A DNA stretch of 41,734 bases from JBGCDD01 sp045105075 (GCA_045105075.1 JBGCDD010000060.1:1-41734); one strand, 5' to 3'; positions 8,495-16,841 are shown, counted from the stretch's first letter. Notes: generated from the sequence alone by a model not told the origin. Program-made: numbers and translations.

Positions 8495-9664
8495 TCAGTA
8501 GGGCAGGCCGACGTAGTTCTCGGCCATCGCCTTTTGGGCGGCCGTGTTGGAGCGTAGAAACTCCAGCTCGGCCACCTGCATCTTGATGTCAAACGGGCTT
8601 TGGTCGGGATAGCGATGCATCAGCGACGAGAACCACCAGCTGAAGCGTTCGGCCTTCCAGACACGCGACAGAGCCTGGGCGGAATAACCCTCGACCGCAT
8701 CGGCGTGGCCTGTGTCGTAATACTGGTGCAGCGCGCGGAACAGATAGTTCACATCTGACGCGGCGGTGTTCAAACCCTTGGCGCCGGTGGGCGGCACGAT
8801 ATGGGCCGCGTCACCACACAGGAACAACCGCCCGAATTGCATCGGCTCGCACACAAAAGAGCGCAGCGGCGCGATGGATTTTTCAATCGACGGCCCGGTC
8901 ACCAGTTTGGCCGCCTGATCCGCCGGAATGCGGCGTTTCAATTCCTGCCAAAACGCGGCGTCGGTCCAGTCTTCGGGTTTGTCTGACAGCGAACATTGGA
9001 TGTAATAGCGGCTGAGTTGATCATTGCGCATCGAACACAGTGCAAAACCGCGTTCGGAATTGGCATAGATCAGTTCATGGTTGACCGGGGGCGTTTCAGA
9101 CAAGATGCCAAGCCAGCCAAAGGGATAGACCTTTTCATATTCGCGCCGCACGTCCAGCGGGATGCTTTGACGGCTGACCCCATGAAACCCGTCGCAACCG
9201 GCGATGAAATCACACTCAATCCGATGGGTTTTGCCGTCCCGCTGGAACTGGACCCAAGGGCGGTCGGTTTTCAGATCATGCAGTTCGACATCCGCGACGT
9301 TGTATTCGATCTGCCCACCTGCGGCCTCGCGCGCATCGTAGAGATCACGGGTCACCTCGGTCTGGCCATATACCATCACCGCATGATCGGTGTGTTCGGT
9401 GAAATCGACGCGGAACATTTCGTCGCCATAGGAAATCAGCGTGCCGTTATGGGTGAACCCTTCGCGGCGCATGCGATCGGCGATGCCGGCTTCTTCCATC
9501 AGCGCAAGCATGCCGCGTTCCAACACACCGGCGCGAATGCGGCCCAGCACATAGTCTTTGGTCTTGCGCTCAAGCACGATGCTGTCGATGCCGCGCACGT
9601 GCAGCAATTGCGCCAGCAACAAGCCCGACGGCCCTCCGCCGATGATGGCAACCTTTGTTCTCAT
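8495..9664 (-). CDS. pobA: 4-hydroxybenzoate 3-monooxygenase
   Basis: A 389-residue single-component flavoprotein hydroxylase, close to the usual 390-394 residues. It shows the FAD motif GGGPSG (residues 9-14), the PobA-characteristic stretch LERKTKDYVLGRIRAGVLE, the DG motif (AGCDGFHGVSR) and the second FAD block GDAAHIVPPTGAKGLN at about residue 285. The enzyme converts 4-hydroxybenzoate with NADPH and oxygen to protocatechuate in the cytoplasm. No pobR-like activator is adjacent and no protocatechuate ring-cleavage genes lie in the window, so the product must be handled elsewhere. The gene is transcribed leftward and ends three bases from the SDR gene. Confidence 0.95.
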   Translation of the reverse strand: MRTKVAIIGGGPSGLLLAQLLHVRGIDSIVLERKTKDYVLGRIRAGVLERGMLALMEEAGIADRMRREGFTHNGTLISYGDEMFRVDFTEHTDHAVMVYGQTEVTRDLYDAREAAGGQIEYNVADVELHDLKTDRPWVQFQRDGKTHRIECDFIAGCDGFHGVSRQSIPLDVRREYEKVYPFGWLGILSETPPVNHELIYANSERGFALCSMRNDQLSRYYIQCSLSDKPEDWTDAAFWQELKRRIPADQAAKLVTGPSIEKSIAPLRSFVCEPMQFGRLFLCGDAAHIVPPTGAKGLNTAASDVNYLFRALHQYYDTGHADAVEGYSAQALSRVWKAERFSWWFSSLMHRYPDQSPFDIKMQVAELEFLRSNTAAQKAMAENYVGLPY

Positions 9665-9746
9665 CCCCGTCCCCCTTGGGCGCAGATTAGGGGGGCAAGG
9701 CCAGCGCAGGCAATGGAAAAATCACGCCTGCGCCGGATTGCAGGGG

Positions 9747-10142
9747 TCAGAGACCTTTGTCCATCAACCCTTTGATCTGGCTTTTCGACGTTCCGGCCAC
9801 GATGCGGCCCAATTCGTCATCACCGCGCAGCACGATCAGGGTTGAACGGCGCGGGATTTCACGGAACACAGTGACCTCTTCGTTTTTATAGGTGTCCCAG
9901 TCGACTTTGACGAAGACCATCGACGCGTCATAGGCGCTGTTTTCGGCCCGCAGCGCGTTGATCACCCGTTCCTGACGTTTGCAGGTGCCACACCAGGTTG
10001 CTGAATAGTCAACAAACACGGTCTTGCCCTGCTCCAGTGCAGTGTCGATCACACCGGGCGTGTAGTCGACATAATTGGCCAGCGCGGCAAAAGGTGCGAC
10101 GCTGAGCGCGGCGGTGGACAGCAAAAAGTGACGGCGGTTCAT
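9747..10142 (-). CDS. Exported thioredoxin-fold protein (SoxS/SoxW-like)
   Basis: A 131-residue protein read from the ATG at 10142; a start seven codons further upstream is possible but places extra residues before a good export signal. The N-terminus MNRRHFLLS with a hydrophobic stretch ending AALA is a signal peptide with a twin arginine. The redox motif WCGTC is at residues 50-54, in a short thioredoxin fold (VFVDYSATWCGTC). It probably works in the periplasm, receiving electrons from the CcdA-like membrane protein encoded 17 bases upstream. The pair resembles the thioredoxin/CcdA partners of sulfur-oxidation (sox) loci, but no sox structural genes are present. Confidence 0.8.
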   Translation of the reverse strand: MNRRHFLLSTAALSVAPFAALANYVDYTPGVIDTALEQGKTVFVDYSATWCGTCKRQERVINALRAENSAYDASMVFVKVDWDTYKNEEVTVFREIPRRSTLIVLRGDDELGRIVAGTSKSQIKGLMDKGL

Positions 10143-10159
10143 AGGCAAACTCCCATTGG

Positions 10160-10873
10160 TCAAAGGGCGACAGACAGATCTTGCAGCCAGATCGGCATCA
10201 CGTCCAGCGCCCAGGCTTCGATATAGTGGTTCAGTTGGAAAAACAGCATCAATCCGACGGCGATGAAGGTCACCCCGAGGATTGGTTTTGAGCGTTCGGC
10301 CAGACCGCGCAGCGATTGCGCGCGGCTGCGGATCGCCTCGCGCGCACCCATGCCCAGCCCGATGATCAGGGTCGAAACACCCAAAGCGAAGGCCACCATG
10401 ATGACGGTGGCATAGCCCAGACTTTGACCCTGCGATGCCAGCGCGATGGCACCACCCAGGGTCGGGCCAATGCAGGGTGACCAGACCGCGCCCAAAAGCA
10501 GGCCGCCCAGAAACTGACCCTGCAGCCCCGAGCCCTGGATCTGGTTCATCTGGGTGTCGGCGCTGGCGGCCACGCCTGCGGTCGCCATTTCAAAGCGGCG
10601 GGCAAACATCGGCACCACCAGCACGATACCAAAGACAACCATCATGATCGCGCCGATCTGGGCAAACCGGTCCTGTGTCAGGCCAATCGACGATCCAAAC
10701 GCGGTGATCAGCACGCCAAACACCACGAAAGACACGCTCATCCCCGCCGCGAGGCTGAGTGGGCCATAGCGGTTGGCGTTCAGGGCCGACACCAGCACGA
10801 TGGGCAACACCGGCAACACACAAGGGTTTATCAGCGTCAGCAGGCCGGCGAGATAGGCAAAAACGAAATCCAT
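10160..10873 (-). CDS. ccdA: CcdA/SoxV-type thiol-disulfide transporter
   Basis: A 237-residue membrane protein from the ATG at 10873, chosen because the hydrophobic N-terminus MDFVFAYLAGLLTLINPCVLP is the conserved start of the family; the open frame upstream lacks family features. The two redox cysteines are present, C18 in NPCVLP and C134 in SPCIGP, each within a membrane segment, and six transmembrane segments can be traced. CcdA carries electrons from cytoplasmic thioredoxin to periplasmic acceptors for cytochrome c or Sox protein maturation. The next gene downstream encodes such an acceptor. The divergent ArsR-type regulator gene suggests control by that protein from the shared promoter region. 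Confidence 0.9.
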   Translation of the reverse strand: MDFVFAYLAGLLTLINPCVLPVLPIVLVSALNANRYGPLSLAAGMSVSFVVFGVLITAFGSSIGLTQDRFAQIGAIMMVVFGIVLVVPMFARRFEMATAGVAASADTQMNQIQGSGLQGQFLGGLLLGAVWSPCIGPTLGGAIALASQGQSLGYATVIMVAFALGVSTLIIGLGMGAREAIRSRAQSLRGLAERSKPILGVTFIAVGLMLFFQLNHYIEAWALDVMPIWLQDLSVAL

Positions 10874-10961
10874 ACCTGTGAAATGAAGCCCCGGCGCGTC
10901 AAGATCAACACAATTTCTGTGCCGCTTTGTCACGAATGCGTCAGGCGGTGGCGCGAAAAAA

Positions 10962-10996
10962 GCGCCTTTGGGTTCACCTTTTTGAGGCGCGTTCAC
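10962..10996. promoter_or_regulatory. Possible operator between ccdA and the ArsR gene
   Basis: Within the divergent intergenic region there is an inverted repeat GCGCCT (10962-10967) / AGGCGC (10985-10990). A direct repeat GTTCAC occurs at 10972-10977 and 10991-10996, spaced 19 bases. Another short dyad, CACA-N5-TGTG, lies at 10909-10921 nearer ccdA. Any of these could be the binding site of the ArsR-type regulator. The evidence is only symmetry and position. Confidence 0.3.
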
Positions 10997-11140
10997 TTTA
11001 GCCCATCTTTCGAACTGGTTCATGATGGGCTGGAAATTGGACGCATCGACAGGTATCCGGTGCAAGACTGCTTTTGTGGGCGGCTCGCGATGATGTTGGA
11101 GCGCGCCCAGATCGACCTTGAAGGGATCTGATAGTTCGCG

Positions 11141-11518
11141 ATGACACTCGACGCGCAAAACACCTCCGACCCGCAGCCAGACTCGCGTTTGCCGGTTTTT
11201 GACGCCAACACCTGCGCCGAAGACATGGAAAAAATGCTGGTAAATGCGCAACGCGCGTCGAATTTTCTCAAGGCGATCAGCCATGAGGGACGGTTGATGA
11301 TCCTGTGCCATTTGGCCTCGGGTGAAAAATCGGTGATGGAGCTGGAGGATCTGCTGTCTGCGCGTCAAGCCGCCGTGTCTCAACAGCTGTCACGGCTGCG
11401 TCTAGAAGGTCTGGTCAAGCCGCGGCGCGATGGCAAGGCGATTTACTATAGCTTGACAGATGACCGACCCCGGCAAATCATCGAGGTGGTCTATGACCTG
11501 TTCTGCAGGCAAGACTGA
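11141..11518 (+). CDS. ArsR-family regulator, SqrR/BigR/SoxR persulfide-sensor type
   Basis: A 125-residue winged-helix repressor. The ArsR helix-turn-helix lies at about 64-92 (SVMELEDLLSARQAAVSQQLSRLRLEGLV) and the wing at RRDGKAIYYSL. No metal-binding CxC motif is seen. Instead Cys56 (MILCHL) and Cys122 (DLFCRQD) stand in the positions of the two cysteines that form a di- or tetrasulfide bridge in SqrR, BigR and SoxR. Their spacing of 66 residues is the same as I recall for SqrR and BigR. A third Cys25 is outside the conserved core. The gene is divergent from ccdA and the thioredoxin gene, so a sulfane-sulfur-responsive switch on that pair is likely. The target genes are inferred from position. 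Confidence 0.85.
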   Translation: MTLDAQNTSDPQPDSRLPVFDANTCAEDMEKMLVNAQRASNFLKAISHEGRLMILCHLASGEKSVMELEDLLSARQAAVSQQLSRLRLEGLVKPRRDGKAIYYSLTDDRPRQIIEVVYDLFCRQD

Positions 11519-11599
11519 CCGGGTCGCCGCCCTACCCGGTCAACGAAAAGCCTAAAACACCCGATCACTGGTTTCGCGCCAGCCAGAACTGGAGCCAAG

Positions 11600-13504
11600 A
11601 TGCAGTATCACGAAAACGGCTTTCGCGCCGGAGACCCCAATATCGCACCCAAAGCGACGCGCTCCAAAATCCTCGATCATGTTGATGTTCTGATCGTTGG
11701 CTGCGGGCCCGCCGGACTGACCCTCGCGGCGCAACTGGCGGCCTTTCCCGATATCACCACGCGCATCTGTGAACGCAAAGCCGGGCCGCTGGAAATGGGG
11801 CAAGCGGACGGCATCGCCTGTCGCTCGATGGAGATGTTTCAAGCCTTTGGCTTTGTCGAAAAAGTGCTCAAAGAAGCCTATTGGGTAAACGAGACCACGT
11901 TTTGGCGCCCCGAAACGGGTCCAAATGCGGGTCACGGCATCGCCCGCGCCGATCGGATTCAAGATGTGGAAGACGATCTTTCCGAAATGCCTCATGTCAT
12001 TCTCAGCCAGGCGCGGATCCATGATTTTTTTCTCGAAACCATGGCCAATAGCCCGACCGGACTGACCCCTGACTACAACCACCAGCTGAGCGGTCTGCGC
12101 CACGAACCGGGCACAGCCTATCCGATTGTTGCAACTTTTGATCACAACGACACAGGTGAAACGATCCGCGCGCGGTATGTGGTGGGGTGCGACGGCGCGC
12201 GCAGTGCTGTGCGCGAGGCCATGGGTCAGCGGCTTGAAGGGCACTCCAATCGCCAGCTTTGGGGTGTGATGGATATTCTTGCGCGCACCGATTTTCCGGA
12301 TATCCGGTTCAAATGTGCGATTCAGTCGGCCGATCAGGGCAGTCTGATGCTGATCCCGCGCGAGGGCGGGCACATGGTGCGCCTTTACATCGAACTTGAC
12401 GCATTGGCCGAGGGCGAGCGGGCGGCGGATCGCAACGTCACTTCCGACCAGCTGATCGCTCAGGCCAACCGGATTTTCGCGCCCTACACGCTGGACGTGC
12501 AAGAGGTGGTCTGGTGCTCGGCCTATGAAATTGGGCAGCGCGTTTGTGATGCCTTTGACGACGTGCCCGAAGCCAAGCGCAAAACCACCACGCCGCGCAT
12601 ATTTATCGCCGGTGACGCGTGCCACACCCACAGCCCAAAGGCGGGGCAGGGGATGAATGTTTCAATGGCTGATGCGTTCAATCTGGGTTGGAAACTGGCG
12701 TCAGTGCTGCGCGGACAGGCTTCGGAACAGCTGTTGCTCAGCTATTCAGACGAGCGGCGCGCCAAGGCCAAGGAGCTGATTGATTTTGACCGTGACATGG
12801 CCAATCTGTTCAGCGCCAAACCCAAGACCGACGGCGATGCGGCGACGTTCCAGACCTATTTCAAAACCCACGGGCGCTATACCGCAGGGGTCGCAACCCG
12901 CTATGATCCTTCGCTGATCACGTTGGAAAGTGAGCACCAAACCCTTGCACAGGGCCAAATTGTGGGCAAACGCTTTCATTCTGCGCCGGTGATCCGCCTT
13001 GGCGATGGCAAGCCGATGCAACTGTCCCAGGCTCTGCGTGCGGACGGGCGTTGGCGGTTGATTGCCTTTGCGCCGCAGCATGACACCGGTGCGCCGGGTG
13101 GTGCCATTGCCGGGCTTTGCCACCATCTTGAGCACGCGCCTGGCAGCCCTGTGCGCCGATACACCCCGGTTGATCACGCCGTGGACAGCGTCATTGATGT
13201 GCGCGCTGTGTTTCAACAAAGCCACCACAATCTGGACCTGGCCCAGATGCCTGCGTTGCTTACACCAACCGCCGGGCGTCTTGAATTGCGGGACTATGAG
13301 AAATTATTTTGCCCCGATTTCAAGTCCGATCGGGATATTTTTGATCTGCGCGGCATCGACAGAGCCAAAGGCGCATTGGTTGTGGTGCGCCCGGATCAGT
13401 ACATTTCGGCTGTGTTGCGCCTCGATGACATGGACACAGTTGATCGGTTTTTCGCCCGCTTTATGATCGAGCCGCCCCGGCAAAGCGGCGCACGCTCTGC
13501 ATAG
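11600..13504 (+). CDS. 3-hydroxybenzoate 4-monooxygenase-like FAD hydroxylase
   Basis: A 634-residue flavoprotein of the phenol 2-monooxygenase/MobA group, longer than PobA because of a C-terminal thioredoxin-like domain (about 440-630). It shows the FAD motif GCGPAG at 34-39, the block LEMGQADGIACRSMEMFQAFG, the DG motif VGCDGARSAVREAMG and GDACHTHSPKAGQGMN. The sequence most resembles MobA, which converts 3-hydroxybenzoate to protocatechuate with NADPH and oxygen. A phenol or other meta-substituted phenolic substrate is the main alternative. It is preceded by an 81-base gap and transcribed alone, rightward. With pobA it gives two entries to the same intermediate. Confidence 0.82.
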   Translation: MQYHENGFRAGDPNIAPKATRSKILDHVDVLIVGCGPAGLTLAAQLAAFPDITTRICERKAGPLEMGQADGIACRSMEMFQAFGFVEKVLKEAYWVNETTFWRPETGPNAGHGIARADRIQDVEDDLSEMPHVILSQARIHDFFLETMANSPTGLTPDYNHQLSGLRHEPGTAYPIVATFDHNDTGETIRARYVVGCDGARSAVREAMGQRLEGHSNRQLWGVMDILARTDFPDIRFKCAIQSADQGSLMLIPREGGHMVRLYIELDALAEGERAADRNVTSDQLIAQANRIFAPYTLDVQEVVWCSAYEIGQRVCDAFDDVPEAKRKTTTPRIFIAGDACHTHSPKAGQGMNVSMADAFNLGWKLASVLRGQASEQLLLSYSDERRAKAKELIDFDRDMANLFSAKPKTDGDAATFQTYFKTHGRYTAGVATRYDPSLITLESEHQTLAQGQIVGKRFHSAPVIRLGDGKPMQLSQALRADGRWRLIAFAPQHDTGAPGGAIAGLCHHLEHAPGSPVRRYTPVDHAVDSVIDVRAVFQQSHHNLDLAQMPALLTPTAGRLELRDYEKLFCPDFKSDRDIFDLRGIDRAKGALVVVRPDQYISAVLRLDDMDTVDRFFARFMIEPPRQSGARSA

Positions 13505-13548
13505 GTCACGTTAACTCTCTCCAAATACTTACCTTTCCTCACGACTCT

Positions 13549-13562
13549 GGCCGATCTCGGCC
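13549..13562 (+). repeat. Short perfect inverted repeat upstream of ghsA
   Basis: GGCCGA-TC-TCGGCC forms a 14-base palindrome 30 bases upstream of the spike base start and 45 bases after the mobA-like stop. The two-base centre is too short for a stable hairpin loop, so an operator or chance is more likely than a terminator. It is followed by TTTCT. Confidence 0.35.
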
Positions 13563-13591
13563 TTTCTCCGAGCTTCATGAGGACCTCCGAC

Positions 13592-13858
13592 ATGCCTGCA
13601 CTCGACGATTTTCAAGATTATCGCGCCACCATCAACTCGCCCATCGAACAGGCCGAAACCATCGTACCCAGCGACAGCACAGATTTGACGCGGATCACAC
13701 GCGCGCTGAACGTTGCCAATTCCGGCTATGTGCACGTGACCACAAAAACCGGTACAGATGTGACCCTGTTCCTCGGCGCAGGGACGATTTTCCCGGTGCG
13801 TGTCAGCCGCGTTTGGGCCACAGGCACCACAGCAAGCGGCATCGTTGGCCTGAGCTGA
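13592..13858 (+). CDS. ghsA: GTA-type head spike base protein (Rcc01079/GhsA family)
   Basis: An 88-residue protein. The ATG at 13592 is used because GAGG (13578-13581) stands at a proper distance; an ATG at 13577 lacks one. The sequence runs from MPALDDFQDY through DLTRITRALNV, VTTKTGTDVTLFLGAGTIFPVRVSRVWATGTTASGIVGL. This matches the pattern I recall for the spike base protein of the Rhodobacter capsulatus gene transfer agent (RCAP_Rcc01079 family): a small beta-rich protein ending in a TGTTAxGIVxL strand. In that system it anchors the head spike that binds recipient capsule. The stop codon overlaps the next start (TGATG), so the two are coupled. No capsid, portal or tail gene is nearby. 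Confidence 0.72.
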   Translation: MPALDDFQDYRATINSPIEQAETIVPSDSTDLTRITRALNVANSGYVHVTTKTGTDVTLFLGAGTIFPVRVSRVWATGTTASGIVGLS

Positions 13859-15717
13859 TGATCGGAATTGGGTCCAATCTGGCCTCGTCGGCGCTGCACA
13901 CCATTTCCAATGTGCAAGCGCCGCCGCCGCCGCCCCCGCCGCCGCCTCCCCCCATCCTTGGCATCGCTTATGTTGAGGCCGAGGGGCAATCCAACATCAC
14001 AGGCTTTAACTCGGTCGATCAATTGCCCGCCGCTGCGCGCAAGGTTTACAGCGATGTGAGCTGGCTGAACGAGCTGAGCAATGCCGGCAATCCGTCTGCT
14101 GTCGTCGGGGAAGAGCCCTATGTTTTGGCCGCGCTTGGCGAAACTGTGGGCGCCGTCACCGGGCGTTATGGCGAGCAAACCATGGGGGCTGCGGTCTCTG
14201 CCGGGGTTGGTCCCAGCTTTGGTCTGGTCAGCGAATATGACGCCGATACCCTGTGGCAGGATGCGGCGCGGGTGCTGTTGACCAAGGCCAGCACGCCGGG
14301 TCAGCACATCGATGAATTTCTACCGCTCAACAGCGCCGATGTGTGGAAAAACAAGGTCTATGCAAGGCGTTTTCTGCGCGACCAGCTGCCTGGGTTAAGC
14401 GAAACATTGCATTATCAGTGCAAGCTGTGGTGGCAGGGCGAAGCCAACGCTGTCGCACCGCGCGCTGCATCGGATTTGCAGCACCCCGACATCACGGATT
14501 ATCGCACCAAGTTCGAGCAGGTCTATCAGTTTGATGTCGACCAAATGGGCCCGCAACCGCCTTGGTTCGTTATCGCGCTGGCCGATATTTCGGACCCCTA
14601 CACCGATGCGATGAACGCACAATTGCGCGGCCTGTGTCGCTATGTGGTGCAATCAAACGGCGCCATTGTGGATCAGGCCAATGGCGGGCATGACAACCGT
14701 TACTTTGTCGACCATAACATCTCCAACGGCGCTGATGTGCATTTGCAGGCGACACAGATGGGCGAAGTCGGCAGTCTGGTTGCAACCGCTTTGCGCAGTT
14801 TGCATGGCACGTGGGGTTATGACGTTTCGACCCCAATCAGCACAATAGACCCTGTTTTGATCCAGTTTGAGGCCACAGACGTTGCCGGAACAACCGCAAC
14901 TTTTGAATTCACAGCCTCAGACAACGGCACGCTATACTTGGCGGCTGTTCCTGCTGGCACGTCCGCGCCAACACGCGGCGAGGTCAAGGCCGGAACAGGG
15001 GGCGGTATCGTACTGTCACAGACAATTGTGGTCACGGGTTCGACGGCGCCCGGCTCGCTGCTGAGCACCGAGTTGACCATATTGCCTGCGGGCAGCGATT
15101 TTGATGTCTATGCTGTTTTGCGCACGGACGGGCGCGACAGCGACGTGCTGACCCAAACGATCAGCGTGCCAGTTGCGGCGCAACCCTCGTGGGATACCAC
15201 GTTTGAGCCGAACAACGTCACCTATAGCGAAAACGACCTGCTGGCGACCAACACGGCCAACAGTGCCAAATACGTGCGCGGCACCCCCGTTCTGAGCTCT
15301 GGAAAACAGTACTTTGAGATCCAGGAGGTTGGAAACCTGCTGACCATCGGTTTGGGCAGCCCCGCAACGCCGCCCGCAGGCGGATCGACCGGCACTTTCC
15401 GGTGTGGCTGGGTTGGCTCTAATCTGCAGTATTCGGGCGGATCCCAATCGATGGGCGGAACTGTGGCCAATGGCGATATCATCCAATTCGCCGTTGATCT
15501 TGACGCTCAGGTCATGTGGATGCGTAAAAACGGCAGCGGCAACTGGAACAATCAGGCAACGGCGGATCCGACAACAGGGGCCGGCGGCGTGACCATTTCA
15601 GGGCTGGGCAGCGCGATCCTGCCACTTGCTGGCATGGGCAACGGCCATTCCGCCCGCATCGCAACCACGGTGTTTTCCTATTCGGCGCCGTCCGGGTTCT
15701 TGCCCTGGGGCAGCTAA
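13858..15717 (+). CDS. ghsB: Head spike fibre/SASA-like esterase with SPRY-like tail (GhsB-like)
   Basis: A 619-residue protein from the ATG at 13858, overlapping the ghsA stop. Residues 1-21 are a short N-terminus, 22-32 are eleven prolines in a row, and about 36-315 form an SGNH/sialate O-acetylesterase-like domain. The nucleophile motif GQSN is present (Ser45), with a WWQGE block at 191-195 and Asp293/His295 in DVH. A beta-sandwich linker spans about 330-440. Residues about 465-615 resemble a SPRY domain (VDLDAQVMWMRKNG, WNNQA). R. capsulatus GhsB (Rcc01080) is the partner of the spike base and is needed for capsule binding. An esterase acting on acylated polysaccharide would fit both the family and the neighbouring polysaccharide genes. 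A terminator hairpin follows. Confidence 0.7.
   Translation: MIGIGSNLASSALHTISNVQAPPPPPPPPPPPILGIAYVEAEGQSNITGFNSVDQLPAAARKVYSDVSWLNELSNAGNPSAVVGEEPYVLAALGETVGAVTGRYGEQTMGAAVSAGVGPSFGLVSEYDADTLWQDAARVLLTKASTPGQHIDEFLPLNSADVWKNKVYARRFLRDQLPGLSETLHYQCKLWWQGEANAVAPRAASDLQHPDITDYRTKFEQVYQFDVDQMGPQPPWFVIALADISDPYTDAMNAQLRGLCRYVVQSNGAIVDQANGGHDNRYFVDHNISNGADVHLQATQMGEVGSLVATALRSLHGTWGYDVSTPISTIDPVLIQFEATDVAGTTATFEFTASDNGTLYLAAVPAGTSAPTRGEVKAGTGGGIVLSQTIVVTGSTAPGSLLSTELTILPAGSDFDVYAVLRTDGRDSDVLTQTISVPVAAQPSWDTTFEPNNVTYSENDLLATNTANSAKYVRGTPVLSSGKQYFEIQEVGNLLTIGLGSPATPPAGGSTGTFRCGWVGSNLQYSGGSQSMGGTVANGDIIQFAVDLDAQVMWMRKNGSGNWNNQATADPTTGAGGVTISGLGSAILPLAGMGNGHSARIATTVFSYSAPSGFLPWGS
13919..13953 (+). 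repeat. CCN trinucleotide tract encoding eleven prolines
   Basis: Eleven consecutive proline codons, mostly CCG, lie just before the esterase domain of the spike protein. The tract is a stiff linker between the base-binding end and the enzyme domain. Because the unit is three bases, slippage would change its length without shifting the frame. Confidence 0.8.
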
Positions 15718-15728
15718 AACACACACCG

Positions 15729-15752
15729 CCGGTCCGCTGTCATGCGGGCCGG
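15729..15752. terminator. Hairpin between convergent genes
   Basis: CCGGTCCGC (15729-15737) pairs with GCGGGCCGG (15744-15752) around a six-base loop, with one U-G wobble and flanking CAC/GTG that may extend the stem. It lies exactly between the stop codon of ghsB and the stop of the convergent glycosyltransferase gene. No long T-run follows, so it may be a weak two-way terminator. Confidence 0.55.
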
Positions 15753-15755
15753 TGC

Positions 15756-16841
15756 TTAGCTCAGGAACGGGTCGAGATGGACCGACAGAGCCTGAGCCGC
15801 CCGCGCCCATGACAGATCTTTTGCCCTGAGCCGGCCTTTTTCCACCAATTCTGCTCTGAGTGCTTGATCGATTTGCACCTGAAACATGGCTTTCGACCAA
15901 GCTTGGGTGTCCAGCGGATCAAGCAAAATGGCTGCGTTTGCGCAGGTTTCTGGCAATGCGCCCGCCGTGCTGGCGATCACCGGGCATCCCAAAGACATCG
16001 CTTCAAGCGCGCCAAGGCCGAACCCTTCGCTCAGCGAAGGCACTGCCAACGCCGTCGCGCCCTCGTACAGCGCCCGCAAGACAGGCTCGCTTATTCGGCC
16101 CAAAACCCGGACGTTTGCACGTTTTTTCAGGCCTGAATTGGCAAAAACCCGCGCGTCACCGCCCCCCGCAATCACCAGCGGCACAGCCCCTTTGGGACGC
16201 GCTTCAGCCGCGGCGATCAGCCGTTTGAGGTTTTTGTGCGGAGCAAGGCTGCCCAACGCTAAAATGTAAGACTTCGGCTCTAATCCGTGGGTTTTCAGGG
16301 CTGTCCCATCGGCTTGGGTCCGTTGCAAATGATCGCCGCCATTTGGCACCACTTGAACTTTGTCGCGCGCCACAATGCCAAGACGGACCAATTCGCGCGC
16401 CGAGACGTCAGAAACCGTCAAAACAAGAGCGGCGCGGGACGCAAGGCGCGGCAAAAGGGCCTTGTAATAGCTCCGAAAGGCGCGCCCATAAGACTGGGGC
16501 TGGGTGAAAACCTGGGCATCATGGATCATCACAACCTGGCGCCGGGTCATCAATGGGCCCGTGTTGCACAGGCTCAGCAAAACATCACCCTGCCAGCGAC
16601 GGGGCAAATCGACCTGCTCCCACAACGCGCCCTGGGCGATGCCACCGGATCGTTTGATGCCATTCAGCAGCGGCGTGGGTTTGTCATCGGGGTCGGAAAC
16701 AGCGGCGTTTGGCGTATAACAGGTGATCCCGGGCGCATTGGGCCGCGCCCCCAAAGCACGCAGAAGTTCGGTTGCGGCTCGGTCAACGCCAGTGCCAGGC
16801 CGGGTCAGAAAGCGCGCGTTCACCGCAATGTGTCCGGTCAC
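15756..16841 (-). CDS. Glycosyltransferase (GT4-like)
   Basis: A 361-residue cytoplasmic GT-B transferase. The GTG start at 16841 is chosen because GGAGG lies nine bases upstream; a GTG eight codons earlier has no ribosome site. It begins TGHIAVNARFLTRPGTGVDR, has the linker YILALGSLAPHKN, and the donor-binding E-x7-E block in LSEGFGLGALEAMSLGCPVIAS. It should transfer a sugar from a nucleotide donor to a lipid-linked or glycan acceptor; donor and linkage are unknown. It resembles the gene at 25828 (both N-termini read xVNxRFLT or xINGRFLT), suggesting paralogous enzymes for one polysaccharide. The promoter region shared with the acyltransferase holds a perfect CtrA-type box. Confidence 0.82.
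   Translation of the reverse strand: MTGHIAVNARFLTRPGTGVDRAATELLRALGARPNAPGITCYTPNAAVSDPDDKPTPLLNGIKRSGGIAQGALWEQVDLPRRWQGDVLLSLCNTGPLMTRRQVVMIHDAQVFTQPQSYGRAFRSYYKALLPRLASRAALVLTVSDVSARELVRLGIVARDKVQVVPNGGDHLQRTQADGTALKTHGLEPKSYILALGSLAPHKNLKRLIAAAEARPKGAVPLVIAGGGDARVFANSGLKKRANVRVLGRISEPVLRALYEGATALAVPSLSEGFGLGALEAMSLGCPVIASTAGALPETCANAAILLDPLDTQAWSKAMFQVQIDQALRAELVEKGRLRAKDLSWARAAQALSVHLDPFLS

Noticed and set aside
10874..11383. 170-codon N-terminal extension of the CcdA-like protein
   Set aside because: It would run through the divergent promoter and into the antisense of the ArsR gene; CcdA proteins begin at the hydrophobic segment found at 10873.
13505..13520. TTAA half-site upstream of ghsA as CtrA box
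   Set aside because: The second half after seven bases is CAAA, so only half a site is present; CtrA control of the spike genes cannot be claimed from it.
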